Shown one piece after another: positions 1 to 9,961 of a stretch of DNA of 64,000 nucleotides. The notes beneath the pieces are model-generated. The model saw only the letters and a program-made list of their open reading frames with translations. It made no database searches and was not told the origin of the DNA. Numbering within the stretch: the stretch's first letter is position 1; every line of letters starts with the position of its first letter. This DNA is from Corynebacterium camporealensis (GTDB lineage: Bacteria; Actinomycetota; Actinomycetes; Mycobacteriales; Mycobacteriaceae), in NCBI RefSeq assembly GCF_000980815.1, contig NZ_CP011311.1, positions 1,193,815 through 1,257,814 on the forward strand, in the 5' to 3' direction. The translations under genes were made by a program, and so were the position numbers.

Positions 1-1255
<1,255 letters not shown>

Positions 1256-1404
1256 CCAAAACACCCAACCTGCATGCGAAGGTAAACAAACACAACAAGA
1301 TAACAATCGTCTGTAACCATTCAAGGGTTCATGGTTGTCGCGTCCACTATGCAGTATCTGACACAACACCCAACACAAGGGTGCGAGACTAGGATGTCTC
1401 AGAA

Positions 1405-1529
1405 GTTTGTCGGTGGTTCATAGCGGCAGGGAAACGCCCGGTACCCATTCCGAACCCGGAAGCTAAGCCTGCGTCGCGCTGATGGTACTGCACTCGGGAG
1501 GGTGTGGGAGAGTAAGTTACCGCCGACAC
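1405..1529 (+). rRNA. 5S ribosomal RNA
   Basis: About 122-125 bases, downstream of 23S as in a normal rrn operon. The core CCCATTCCGAACCCGGAAGCTAAG-type block is at roughly 1442-1470 and GATGGTACTGC at about 1480. The ends are set by the closing helix: TGTCGGTGG at 1408-1416 pairs with CCGCCGACA near 1520-1527. No tRNA lies between 23S and 5S. Confidence 0.95.
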
Positions 1530-1556
1530 TAAACACACACATAACTCAATACACTC

Positions 1557-1604
1557 AAGAGGCAGCCGGCCTAGTCCTAGAGACTAAAACCGGCTGCCTC
1601 TTTT
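1557..1604 (+). terminator. Rho-independent terminator of the rRNA operon
   Basis: A 13-bp stem (1557-1569 with 1590-1602, AAGAGGCAGCCGG type) with a 20-base loop is followed by TTTT. It lies directly after 5S, so it ends the rrn transcript. Confidence 0.9.
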
Positions 1605-1637
1605 CGCAGTTTTAGACCTTGAGCGCTGACGGTACTG

Positions 1638-1704
1638 TGCAAGTTCCTGACGGTTCCTTATCCTTCATAGTCCATTAACCGTCGCTAGTCGTCAGGAACT
1701 TGCA
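1638..1704. repeat. Long inverted repeat in the rrn downstream spacer
   Basis: TGCAAGTTCCTGACG (1638-1652) is repeated as its exact reverse complement at 1690-1704, with 37 bases between. A second, shorter pair inside it (GACGGTT 1649-1655 with AACCGTC 1677-1683) overlaps the outer arm, so two alternative folds compete. There is no T-run, so it is not a standard terminator. What it does is unknown. Confidence 0.8.
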
Positions 1705-1751
1705 TAACTAGATCAAACTCGCGTTGCTGGATGGCGTTTACGGGGCGCTGC

Positions 1752-1782
1752 TTGTGGTTATGAGGGCTACTCGCGGTAGAAT
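1752..1782 (+). promoter_or_regulatory. Candidate promoter for the TPR-like/tlyA gene run
   Basis: TTGTGG at 1752-1757 and TAGAAT at 1777-1782, 19 bases apart, lie 44 bases before the first start codon of the downstream gene run. The -10 fits the corynebacterial TANAAT pattern. The -35 and the long spacing are weak. Confidence 0.4.
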
Positions 1783-1826
1783 GGCCGTCTACGATTGCTC
1801 GATTTAATAGAAAGAGTTTGTACTGC

Positions 1827-2696
1827 ATGTCTGAACGCAAAGACTACGGACGCCGCGATGGGGGCAAACGGGGTCAAGGCTCCTATAAGAAGTCTGACCA
1901 CAAGGGCCGACCGCAGGACAAGCGTGGTCGTCGCAGGGACGACAAGCAGCGCGACTTCGATAAGAAGAAGGATAGGAAGAAGAGCTTTAGCCCGCAGCGC
2001 TCTGGTTACCGTGAGGAACGACTGAATCGTCGTCTGACTGAGCCGGACCTGCCGAATGATATTGATGTCAAGGATTTGGATCCTTCGGTGCTGCGTGACT
2101 TGGAGTCGCTGTCGAAGGAGAATGCGGAGACCGTCGCAAAGCATATGATCATGGCAGCGCAGTGGATGGATGATGATCCGCAGCTTGCTTTGCGTCATGC
2201 ACGCGCAGCAAAGGACCGTGCTGGTCGTGTGGCTGTGGCACGTGAGGTTAACGGCATTGCTGCTTACCGTGCAGGTGAGTGGAAGGAAGCACTGGCGGAG
2301 CTGCGCACCGCGCGTCGTATTTCCGGTGGTCCGGGTCTGCTGGCAGTAATGGCTGACTGTGAGCGCGGTATGGATCGCCCGCAGAAGGCTATCGAGCTTG
2401 GTCGTAGTGATGAAGCCCAGGAACTCGACCGCGAGTCCGAGATCGAGCTGGCTATCGTGGTTGCCGGTGCACGTTTGGACTTGGATCAGGCAGAATCCGC
2501 CGTCGTGACTATCCAGCGCGCCCAGCCGGATAAGTCCCAACGTGGAGTAAGTGCGTGCCGTTTGAGCTATGCCTATGCAAATGCACTGCAGGCAGCCAAG
2601 CGTATGGATGAGGCCAAGGACTGGTTCGAGCACGCCGCCGCCATTGATGAAGGCGACTGGACCGATGCCAAGGAACGACTCGAGGAGTTTAAGTGA
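1827..2696 (+). CDS. TPR-like conserved actinobacterial protein (Rv1691-type)
   Basis: Encodes 289 residues. The first 65 or so are very basic and glycine/arginine-rich, which would suit nucleic-acid or ribosome contact. The rest is helical with repeated A-x-W/Y...A-L/A patterns (for example YRAGEWKEALAELRTARR and AAKRMDEAKDWFEHAAA) typical of tetratricopeptide-like repeats. No catalytic motif is seen. The ATG at 1827 is chosen because GAAAGAG lies about 10 bases upstream. A TTG three codons earlier would sit on top of that site. The position, directly before a HAD phosphatase, a small protein and tlyA, matches mycobacterial Rv1691-Rv1694. Molecular function is unknown, and a scaffold role is only a guess from the repeat pattern. 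Confidence 0.85.
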   Translation: MSERKDYGRRDGGKRGQGSYKKSDHKGRPQDKRGRRRDDKQRDFDKKKDRKKSFSPQRSGYREERLNRRLTEPDLPNDIDVKDLDPSVLRDLESLSKENAETVAKHMIMAAQWMDDDPQLALRHARAAKDRAGRVAVAREVNGIAAYRAGEWKEALAELRTARRISGGPGLLAVMADCERGMDRPQKAIELGRSDEAQELDRESEIELAIVVAGARLDLDQAESAVVTIQRAQPDKSQRGVSACRLSYAYANALQAAKRMDEAKDWFEHAAAIDEGDWTDAKERLEEFK

Positions 2697-3676
2697 CTGT
2701 TCTGACCCAACACGACGGACTGCTGCTGGATCTGGACGGCACTGTATGGGAAGGCGGAACGCCTATCCCCCACGCGGTGGACGTGATTAATTCCTGCGGT
2801 CTGCCGACCATCTATGTGACCAATAATGCCTCCCGTGCACCAGAATCGGTGCTGGGCATGCTGGAGGGCATCGGTATTGAGGTCGGTAAGTCCAAGGTGC
2901 TGACTTCTGCCCAGGCAGCTATTACGTTGGCGAAGCAAGAGGTCAAGGAAGGCAGCAAGGTTCTCGTTGTCGGATCTGATTCCTTCCGTGACTTAGCCCG
3001 TAATGCTGGTTTCGAACTCGTCGAATCCGCAGAGGAGAAGCCGACTGCAGTTCTGCAGGGCATGTCGAAGGACATTGGCTGGAAGCAGCTGAGCGAAGCT
3101 GCATATGCCATCAACAATGGTGCGCGCTACTTCGCATCTAACCTGGATGCGTCTTTGCCCACGGAGCGTGGTTTCGCAGTGGGTAATGGCTCGTTGGTTG
3201 CTGCGGTGGTCAATGCGACGGGTGTGCAGCCGACATCGGCAGGCAAGCCTGAGCCAGACATGTTCACCCAGGCAGCAGGTCTGCTTAATGCGGAGAAGCC
3301 ATTGGCAGTTGGCGATCGTTTGGATACTGATATTGCTGGTGGCAATGCCGCAGCGATGGATACCTTCCACGTGCTCACGGGTGTTTCCGGTGAGTTGGAG
3401 CTGATCGAGGCACCGAAGGAATACCGCCCTGACTTCATCGGTAGTGGTCTGCACGAGTTGGCGCTGCCGGTCTCGCAGGCCAAGCCGGGTGCACAGGGTG
3501 GTTTTACCGCCCGCTTTGATGGCTACGACATTCTGCTCGAAGGCGGCGACCCGGGTGCGACCTCGGTGCAGGCGTTGCGCACCGTCCTGGAGGTCGCGTG
3601 GGCACTGCCGAAGACCCCGCGCTACATTCAGCCACGTACTGAGCTCGCAGAAAAGGTGCTGAGCACATGGCGGTAA
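2693..3676 (+). CDS. HAD-IIA (NagD-like) phosphatase
   Basis: A 327-residue haloacid-dehalogenase phosphatase. The nucleophile motif is DLDGTVW, with Asp13 as nucleophile and Asp15 as acid/base. A class IIA cap follows, and the metal-binding motif GDRLDTDIAGG lies near residues 205-215. The family hydrolyses small phosphate esters. The syntenic mycobacterial protein Rv1692 has been described as a glycerol-3-phosphate phosphatase, so that is the best guess for substrate, but it is an inference by position. Translation starts at GTG, overlapping the stop of the preceding gene by four bases, so the two are probably translationally coupled. Confidence 0.88.
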   Translation: MTVLTQHDGLLLDLDGTVWEGGTPIPHAVDVINSCGLPTIYVTNNASRAPESVLGMLEGIGIEVGKSKVLTSAQAAITLAKQEVKEGSKVLVVGSDSFRDLARNAGFELVESAEEKPTAVLQGMSKDIGWKQLSEAAYAINNGARYFASNLDASLPTERGFAVGNGSLVAAVVNATGVQPTSAGKPEPDMFTQAAGLLNAEKPLAVGDRLDTDIAGGNAAAMDTFHVLTGVSGELELIEAPKEYRPDFIGSGLHELALPVSQAKPGAQGGFTARFDGYDILLEGGDPGATSVQALRTVLEVAWALPKTPRYIQPRTELAEKVLSTWR

Positions 3677-3828
3677 AGCCCCATGATCCCCGCGCGGTCG
3701 TCAAGCCGGAAAAGGTAGAACAGGACCTCGCGGAGATCCTCAACGAAGATGCAGAGGATCTAGCAGCAGAAGCAGAGCAACTCGAGCGCGCCCATGCGGT
3801 GCTGCGCGCAGCTTTACAGGAGAACTAA
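3667..3828 (+). CDS. Small conserved protein of 53 residues (Rv1693-like position)
   Basis: A 53-residue acidic, alanine/glutamate-rich protein predicted to be mostly one long helix (AEILNEDAEDLAAEAEQLER...). The ATG at 3667 overlaps the end of the HAD phosphatase gene by 10 bases, and its stop TAA shares a base with the ATG of tlyA (TAATG). This squeezed position is itself evidence that the frame is real. A similarly small gene, Rv1693, occupies the same slot between the HAD gene and tlyA in Mycobacterium tuberculosis. No function is known. The helix could mediate coiled-coil contacts. Confidence 0.75.
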   Translation: MAVKPHDPRAVVKPEKVEQDLAEILNEDAEDLAAEAEQLERAHAVLRAALQEN

Positions 3829-4637
3829 TGCCCCCACAACGACGTCGTCTCGACGCGGAGTTGGTGCGTCGCAAGATTGCACGCTCCCGCGAGCAAGCCG
3901 TAGAGATGATTAAGGCTGGACGCGTGACCGTGGGAGGCTTCCCTGCGCGCAAGCCGGCCACTGTGGTGGAGCCAGAAGTTTCCATTCGGGTGGAAGAATC
4001 CGAGGAGGATAAGTGGGCATCGCGAGGTGCGCACAAACTACTCGGGGCGCTCGAGGCTTTCGATGTGTCCTTAGAGGGCAAGAAGGTCCTGGACGGCGGT
4101 GCGTCGACCGGCGGATTCACCGACGTTTGTCTGCAGCACGGCGCACGTGAAGTGCTGAGCGTGGATGTCGGCTATGGCCAGTTGCTGTGGCGCCTGCAAA
4201 ACGACGAGCGCGTCACGGTCATGGATCGCACCAACATCCGTCACCTGACTCCGGAGATGTGCAACGGGCTTTGCGATGCCATGGTCGGCGACCTCTCCTT
4301 TATCTCACTGAAGCTTGTCCTGCCTGCGATTGCGGAGTGTATGGCCGAAGGCGCGTTCTTGCTGCCAATGGTCAAGCCGCAGTTTGAGGTCGGTAAGGAA
4401 AGGCTGGGACACGGCGGCGTCGTGAAGTCCCCGGAGCTGCGCAAGGAAGTCACGCGTGATGTGGCAGATTTTGCCCAGACGTTGGGCTTGAGCGTGCGTG
4501 GGGTGGCGGCCTCGCCGCTGCCGGGTCCAAGCGGGAATGTAGAGTACTTCTTATGGCTGGTAAAAGACCAGCTGGTAACTCCTCCAGAGCAGTTGGAGGA
4601 GATGATTACCTCCGCTATCGCTAAGGGGCCACAATGA
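3828..4637 (+). CDS. tlyA: TlyA family rRNA 2'-O-methyltransferase
   Basis: A 269-residue protein with an N-terminal S4 RNA-binding domain (RRLDAELVRRKIARSREQA..., residues 3-50) and a C-terminal FtsJ-like methyltransferase domain. The S-adenosylmethionine loop is DGGASTGGFTDV at about 89-100. TlyA methylates the ribose of cytidines in 16S and 23S rRNA in mycobacteria, which is needed for capreomycin binding. The length is normal for the family. Its ATG overlaps the preceding stop by one base, and its own stop overlaps the nadK start (ATGA), indicating a tight operon. Confidence 0.94.
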   Translation: MPPQRRRLDAELVRRKIARSREQAVEMIKAGRVTVGGFPARKPATVVEPEVSIRVEESEEDKWASRGAHKLLGALEAFDVSLEGKKVLDGGASTGGFTDVCLQHGAREVLSVDVGYGQLLWRLQNDERVTVMDRTNIRHLTPEMCNGLCDAMVGDLSFISLKLVLPAIAECMAEGAFLLPMVKPQFEVGKERLGHGGVVKSPELRKEVTRDVADFAQTLGLSVRGVAASPLPGPSGNVEYFLWLVKDQLVTPPEQLEEMITSAIAKGPQ

Positions 4638-5515
4638 CGCGACGAATTCTCCTGGTGCCGCACACCGGGCGTGCCAACAACGTCGCGGCGGCCGTGCGCG
4701 CAGCAGAACTGCTGCAGCAATCTGGCATCACGGTACGAGTCTGTGCGGCGAAAGAAGTCGTTCCTGGCTTCGAGCACGTCCAGCATTCGCTGGAAGCAGC
4801 GAAAGGCTGCGAGCTGGTGTTGGTGCTTGGCGGCGATGGCACGTTCTTGCGCGCAGCCGATATGGCCCGTGCCGTCGATATCCCGGTCCTGGGTATTAAC
4901 TTGGGCCACGTAGGCTTCCTGGCGGAGTGGGAAGCAGAATCGCTGGATCGCGCACTGGTGCGGGTCATTGATAAGACTTACGAGGTCGAAAATCGTCTCA
5001 CCATCGATGTGACCGTGTGGGACTCCCGCGGTCGCCTGCTGGATTCCGGATGGGCGCTGAATGAAGCGTCCGTGGAGAACCTAAACCGCTCTGGCGTGCT
5101 CGATGCCATCCTGGAAGTCGATGGACGACCAGTGTCGTCTTTCGGCTGTGATGGCGTGCTGATTTCCACGCCGACCGGGTCGACTGCCTATGCGTTTTCC
5201 GCGGGTGGTCCGGTGCTGTGGCCGTCGTTGGATGCGATCCTGGTTGTGCTCAACAACGCCCACGCGTTGTTTACTAAGCCGCTGGTGGTCTCGCCGGATT
5301 CGACGGTGGCGGTGGAGTCGGCATCGGCAACCACGCCTGCAGTGGTCATCATGGACGGTTTCCGCGAGATTTCCATGCCTGCTGGCGCCCGCGTAGAAGT
5401 CGTCCGGGGACGCTATCCCGTACGCTGGGTTCGTTTGGATGATCAGCCCTTTACTGATCGACTCGTTTCTAAATTGCGCCTCCCGGTTGAAGGTTGGCGT
5501 GGACCAAAGCGTTAG
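4634..5515 (+). CDS. nadK: NAD kinase
   Basis: A 293-residue ATP-NAD kinase that makes NADP+ from NAD+ with ATP or polyphosphate in the cytoplasm. The GGDG motif (LVLGGDGTFLRAA) lies near residue 66, followed by the NE/D-containing segment and the DGVLISTPTGSTAYAFSAGGP block that builds the NAD-binding pocket. The length fits the actinobacterial PpnK family. It sits between tlyA and recN as in Rv1694-Rv1696, and shares the ATGA overlap with tlyA. Confidence 0.96.
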   Translation: MTRRILLVPHTGRANNVAAAVRAAELLQQSGITVRVCAAKEVVPGFEHVQHSLEAAKGCELVLVLGGDGTFLRAADMARAVDIPVLGINLGHVGFLAEWEAESLDRALVRVIDKTYEVENRLTIDVTVWDSRGRLLDSGWALNEASVENLNRSGVLDAILEVDGRPVSSFGCDGVLISTPTGSTAYAFSAGGPVLWPSLDAILVVLNNAHALFTKPLVVSPDSTVAVESASATTPAVVIMDGFREISMPAGARVEVVRGRYPVRWVRLDDQPFTDRLVSKLRLPVEGWRGPKR

Positions 5516-5526
5516 GAGGCGCGTGC

Positions 5527-7203
5527 GTGCTCGTTGATATCACCATCGAAGACTTAGGCGTCATCCGCCGCTCAACCGCTGAATTCTCCACTGGTCTCAC
5601 GGTGCTGACGGGTGAAACCGGTGCTGGTAAGACCATGGTGGTTACTGGCCTGCGCTTGTTAGCTGGCGGTCGTGCGGATGCCTCCCGTGTTCGTGATGGT
5701 GCGAAGAAGGCCGTCGTCGAGGGCCGCTTTGCTAGCGATGCCCAGGCAGTCGCCGACATCGTGGAAGAAGCAGGTGGCAACGCTGATGAAAATGGCGAAT
5801 ACATCGCAGCGCGTTCTTTGGCCGCCGGTGGTCGTTCCAAGGCTTACTTAGGCGGTCGTGCGGTTCCGGCGGCAACCTTGAGCACCTTTGCCAGTGAGCT
5901 GATTACCGTGCACGGCCAAAATGATCAACTGCGCCTGTTGGCGCCTGACCAGCAGCTCAGTGCGGTGGATCGCTCCGATGGGATGATTGCACCGCTTCTC
6001 GATGACTACCAGGCCAGCTTCCGCACCTGGCGCGACCTGGCCAAGGACTATCGTCGTCGTACCGAGGCGCGTCGTGAGCTGGCACAGGAAGTCGACCGCC
6101 TGCAGTTCGCCCTGCGAGAGATCTCCGAGGTCGACCCGCAGCCCGGTGAGGACGTGGAGCTGCAAGAACAGATTAAGAGGCTCCAGGACGTCGATACCTT
6201 GCGTGAGTCGGCAGCCACCGCTCTGGCAGCCATTGACGGCGCGGAAGGCTATGCCGAGGACGAACCAGCCTCCACGCTGTTGGGCCAAGCCACTGCGGCG
6301 CTGCAAAGCTCGGAAGACAAAGACCTCGCCCGACTTGGTGCACAGCTGGGGGAGATTACCTCGCAGCTCGGGGACATTTCCGGTGAGTTGGGCATGTTCT
6401 TAAGCGACCTGCCTGCTGATCCAAACCAGTTGGAGCACTCGCTGCGTCGTCAACAGGACTTGAAGTCGCTAACTCGCAAGTACGCCGAAGACATCGACGG
6501 TGTGCTGGCCTGGCGCGATGATGCCGCAGCCAAGCTGGAGACCATGGATACTTCTGCCGAGGCTCTAGAAGAGCTCAAGAAGAAGGTCAAGGAAGCCGAG
6601 AAGGAAGCGGTAGGGAAGGCTGCGGCGTTGACGAAGGCGCGTCGCAAAGCAGCGGAAAAGCTGGGTGCTTCCGTCACTGATGAGCTGCACGGCCTGGCAA
6701 TGCCGAACTCCGAGCTGACCGTCGCGCTCAATGAGACGAAGTACTCCAAGACCGGCGCGGATGAGGTCGAATTCCAGCTCAACGGCAAGCCTTTGGCCTC
6801 AGCGGCCTCGGGTGGTGAGTTGTCGCGTGTGATGCTGGCGCTGGAGGTCGTGCTCGCGCACGCGGGTGGTGCCACGATGGTCTTCGACGAGGTCGATGCT
6901 GGCGTCGGTGGACGTGCGGCGGTCGAGATTGGGCGTCGTCTAGCACGGCTGGCGGTGCACAACCAGGTCATCGTCGTCACGCACCTGCCGCAGGTGGCTG
7001 CCTATGCCGATAGCCACCTGCACGTGGCCAAGGACAAGTTCACCTCGGGCGTGTCTGATTTGAGTGAGGAAGAGCGCGTCGAGGAGCTGGCACGCATGCT
7101 GGCAGGCTTGGATGACACCGCGACGGGTCGGGCTCATGCGCAGGAACTTTTCGACCGCGCACAGACCGAAGTGGAAGGTTTCCGCGCGTCATCCCCACTT
7201 TAG
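5527..7203 (+). CDS. recN: DNA repair protein RecN
   Basis: A 558-residue SMC-like ATPase for double-strand break repair. The Walker A motif GETGAGKT is at about residues 28-35. A long coiled-coil middle follows (about 150-380), then the signature SGGELSRVMLALE and Walker B MVFDEVDAGVGG near the C-terminus. The start is taken as GTG 5527 because AGGAGG ends seven bases before it and because the protein then begins with the LVDITIEDLGVI typical of RecN. An in-frame start 11 codons upstream would lie over the nadK stop without a good ribosome site. Confidence 0.95.
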   Translation: MLVDITIEDLGVIRRSTAEFSTGLTVLTGETGAGKTMVVTGLRLLAGGRADASRVRDGAKKAVVEGRFASDAQAVADIVEEAGGNADENGEYIAARSLAAGGRSKAYLGGRAVPAATLSTFASELITVHGQNDQLRLLAPDQQLSAVDRSDGMIAPLLDDYQASFRTWRDLAKDYRRRTEARRELAQEVDRLQFALREISEVDPQPGEDVELQEQIKRLQDVDTLRESAATALAAIDGAEGYAEDEPASTLLGQATAALQSSEDKDLARLGAQLGEITSQLGDISGELGMFLSDLPADPNQLEHSLRRQQDLKSLTRKYAEDIDGVLAWRDDAAAKLETMDTSAEALEELKKKVKEAEKEAVGKAAALTKARRKAAEKLGASVTDELHGLAMPNSELTVALNETKYSKTGADEVEFQLNGKPLASAASGGELSRVMLALEVVLAHAGGATMVFDEVDAGVGGRAAVEIGRRLARLAVHNQVIVVTHLPQVAAYADSHLHVAKDKFTSGVSDLSEEERVEELARMLAGLDDTATGRAHAQELFDRAQTEVEGFRASSPL

Positions 7204-7229
7204 GCGCTTTAGCATAGACAATAGGCCCC

Positions 7230-8414
7230 ATGAGTCTGTTTTCCCGCACTTCCGATCTTCCCGGCGAGCACGGCGCCCTGCGCGATTGCACCCCGGGTGG
7301 AAAGGGTTTTAAGAAGTTTTCCGCCGGTGACTTCGCGGTGATCGATGCCGCTAATATCTCTCGCCAGGAGGCCCAGGCCTTAGTCGACGTGCAGCCGGCC
7401 GCCGTTATCAACGTCGCAGAATTTAGCACCGGTTCCATCCCGAATTACGGCCCGCACATGCTGCTGGATGCCGACGTCACCCTGCTGGAGGGCGTAGGCG
7501 AGGAGTTTTCTTCCGGTTTCAAGGACGGCAAGAAGGCCCGCATTACTGACGACGGCACCGTCTATGTAGGTGAGACTGCCGTGGGTGCAGGCAAGTTCCT
7601 CGACCGCGATCGTGCAGAGGAGAACTTTTCTTCCGCGCAGCAGGAACTTATTGACCATATGGAGGCCTACTTCGGTAACTCCATCCAGTTCATCCACTCT
7701 GAGGGCCCGCTGCTTATCGATGGCCTCGGCGTTCCTGACTCCGGCGCCGAGATGAAGGACCGCAAGGTGCTGCTGGTCTCGCCGACGACGGATCATCGTC
7801 AGCAGATTAAGCTTTTGCGCAACTTCATCCGCGAGTACGAGCCGGTTGTTATCGGTGTGGAGGAAGCAGCAGACAGCATTCTGGAGATGGGCTACAAGCC
7901 CGATTACATCATCGGCAACCCGGCAAGTGTTGATGCAGAAACCCTGCGCTGCGGTGCCAAGGTGATTCTGCCGGCTACCCCGGATGGTCAGGCTGAAGGC
8001 TTAGAGCGCATCCAGGACCTTGGCATTGGTGCGATGACCTTCCCGTCCGCACTCGAATCGCCGACCGACCTGGCGCTGCTGCTGGCTGATTACCACGGCG
8101 CACAGATGATCGTGCAGGTCGGCGGTGCAGTGGTTCTCGACGATATCTTCGCCAACGAGCCGCACGCGACTCCGCCAGCCATGCTGGCGCGTCTGAAGGC
8201 TGGCACCCGCCTGGTGGATGCTGAGTCCGTGATCAACCTCTACACCGCGCCGAGCTCCGGTGGTGCTGGTTGGCTGTGGGCTATCTTCGGCATCCTGGTT
8301 GCACTTGCTGCCATCGTGCTCATCGTCGGTTTCGGCGGCGATGCTGGCTTTACCCAGAACCTGATTGATACCTGGAACAACATCGCTTTGACCGTACAAG
8401 GGTGGTTTTCCTAA
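7230..8414 (+). CDS. steA: SteA, cell-separation protein
   Basis: A 394-residue protein with an N-terminal domain, a thiamine-pyrophosphokinase-like fold in the middle (around 170-330, with the VGVEEAADSILEMGYKPDYIIGN segment), and one C-terminal membrane helix (about 345-368) followed by a short tail. SteA and SteB were described in C. glutamicum as partners in the RipC-FtsEX cell-separation pathway. It is directly followed by the steB-like gene with a TAATG overlap, which supports the assignment. The catalytic residues of true TPK enzymes cannot be confirmed here. There is no clear ribosome-binding site before the ATG. Confidence 0.85.
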   Translation: MSLFSRTSDLPGEHGALRDCTPGGKGFKKFSAGDFAVIDAANISRQEAQALVDVQPAAVINVAEFSTGSIPNYGPHMLLDADVTLLEGVGEEFSSGFKDGKKARITDDGTVYVGETAVGAGKFLDRDRAEENFSSAQQELIDHMEAYFGNSIQFIHSEGPLLIDGLGVPDSGAEMKDRKVLLVSPTTDHRQQIKLLRNFIREYEPVVIGVEEAADSILEMGYKPDYIIGNPASVDAETLRCGAKVILPATPDGQAEGLERIQDLGIGAMTFPSALESPTDLALLLADYHGAQMIVQVGGAVVLDDIFANEPHATPPAMLARLKAGTRLVDAESVINLYTAPSSGGAGWLWAIFGILVALAAIVLIVGFGGDAGFTQNLIDTWNNIALTVQGWFS

Positions 8415-9325
8415 TGGCTAAAGGTGGACTACTGGTTGCAGGCTTAGGTTTCGGCACCGCGATTGGCGTGGCACTGGGTGCCCTGGTGCTCGCCCCGAAT
8501 ATGAGCGGCGGCGCGGCTGGCGATGACCCGATTCGCGAGGAGCATCGCAAGCTGCTGCAGGACAACCAGACTCTGCAGGCACAGACAGACTCGAATGACT
8601 CCATCATCGATGACCTGGCAAGCGATGTTGTCGATGGCAGCCTCTCCGATCGCCCGGTGCTGGTGATTGCTACCTCTGATGCCCGCGACGGTGACGTCAG
8701 CTCCGTGAAGAACTTGCTCGACGATGCTGATGCTATCGATGCTGGCCAGATCACTATGACCAACGATTTCTTGGCCCCGGAGAAGGCAGACAAGCTGCTG
8801 TCTATCGTGGCCAACACGCTGCCCGCTGGTGCGGAACTGGATGAGGAACAGCGCGACGTCGGCACCCATGCTGGCCAGGCACTGGCTACGGCGCTACTGC
8901 TGGATCCGGACACCACGGAACCGCTCGCCAGTGTTGACGACCGCGCTACCTTGCTGCAGGCACTGCGCCAGGAAGGCTACATCGAGTACGAGTCCGGCAC
9001 TATCTTGCCCGCCCAGGCTGTCGTCATCATTGGCGGCGGTGGCTACCGCGGCTACTACGCGGACAACCTGGCGCACTTTGCTGAGCAGATGAAGGAAGCT
9101 GGCGGCTCGACCGTGTTGGCTGCTCGTGTGCAGCAGGCTGCCGAGGACCGCACGATCGATCAGGTGCGCAAGGATTTCCCGGAGGTCAGCACCGTCGATT
9201 CCATTAACCGCAGCTCTTCGCAGTTGGCGGTTATCATGGCAGTCGAAGAGCAGCTTGCCGGTGGTTCTGGAGCTTATGGTTCGGCAGCATCGGCAGATGC
9301 AGCAGCACCAGCTTTGGAGGATTAA
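8414..9325 (+). CDS. steB: SteB / MctB-like membrane-anchored protein
   Basis: A 303-residue protein with one N-terminal membrane helix (about residues 5-27, GLGFGTAIGVALGALVLA) and a large outside domain. It belongs to the family of Rv1698, described as the copper-efflux porin-like MctB in mycobacteria, whereas the corynebacterial member SteB acts with SteA in daughter-cell separation. The ATG at 8414 overlaps the steA stop by one base and is preferred to an upstream in-frame GTG inside steA. The C-terminal tail is alanine-rich low complexity. The role in separation is inferred from the pairing with steA. Confidence 0.83.
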   Translation: MAKGGLLVAGLGFGTAIGVALGALVLAPNMSGGAAGDDPIREEHRKLLQDNQTLQAQTDSNDSIIDDLASDVVDGSLSDRPVLVIATSDARDGDVSSVKNLLDDADAIDAGQITMTNDFLAPEKADKLLSIVANTLPAGAELDEEQRDVGTHAGQALATALLLDPDTTEPLASVDDRATLLQALRQEGYIEYESGTILPAQAVVIIGGGGYRGYYADNLAHFAEQMKEAGGSTVLAARVQQAAEDRTIDQVRKDFPEVSTVDSINRSSSQLAVIMAVEEQLAGGSGAYGSAASADAAAPALED

Positions 9326-9328
9326 TTC

Positions 9329-9961
9329 ATGGCTCACGAGTTCACCACGGTTTCTAGTGAACTACTGATCGACGCCCCAATTATCGCAGTGCGCCGCGAC
9401 GAGGTGCGCATGCCCGGTGGCAGCACGGCTTATCGCGAGGTCGTCGAGCACTTCGGCGCTGTCGCTATCGTCGCACTCGACGAGAACGATCGTGTGGCGA
9501 TGATTCACCAATACCGCCGCAGCGTCGATCGCCGCCTGTGGGAGCTGCCCGCAGGTCTACTCGACGTCAAGGATGAAGATGAGCTCACCGGTGCGAAGCG
9601 TGAGCTGGCCGAAGAGGCTGGCTTGGCAGCCGAAGAGTGGCAGGTGCTTGCCGACGTCGTCTCTTCACCCGGCTTTTGCGAAGAGTCCGTCCGCATCTAT
9701 CTTGCACAGGGGCTAAGCGAGACTGAGAAGCTCGATGCTGAGGGCGACGAAGAAGCCGATATGGACTTCGCATGGGTGCCACTGGATGAGGCCGTTGCCG
9801 GTGTGTTTGCTGGCAAGGTGAACAACTCGATTGCGTGCACCGGCATTCTCGCCGCCGCACAACGCGCGGGCCAGAACCTGCGCAGCACCGATGAGCCTTT
9901 CGAGCTGCGCCCGCAGTCGATGGCTGCTCGCCGTAAAGGTCCGGACCTGAAAAAGCAGTGA
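9329..9961 (+). CDS. Nudix hydrolase, ADP-ribose pyrophosphatase type
   Basis: A 210-residue Nudix enzyme. The Nudix box is intact: a Gly in the PAGLLDV segment, then REL-x-EE-x-G as RELAEEAGL (residues about 75-105). The preceding beta strands ([18 protein letters not shown]) are typical of ADP-ribose/ADP-sugar pyrophosphatases, which clear ADP-ribose to AMP and ribose-5-phosphate. The gene starts three bases after steB. In mycobacteria the equivalent Rv1700 is separated from Rv1698 by pyrG, which is missing here. It overlaps the xerD start by four bases (GTGA). Confidence 0.88.
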   Translation: MAHEFTTVSSELLIDAPIIAVRRDEVRMPGGSTAYREVVEHFGAVAIVALDENDRVAMIHQYRRSVDRRLWELPAGLLDVKDEDELTGAKRELAEEAGLAAEEWQVLADVVSSPGFCEESVRIYLAQGLSETEKLDAEGDEEADMDFAWVPLDEAVAGVFAGKVNNSIACTGILAAAQRAGQNLRSTDEPFELRPQSMAARRKGPDLKKQ

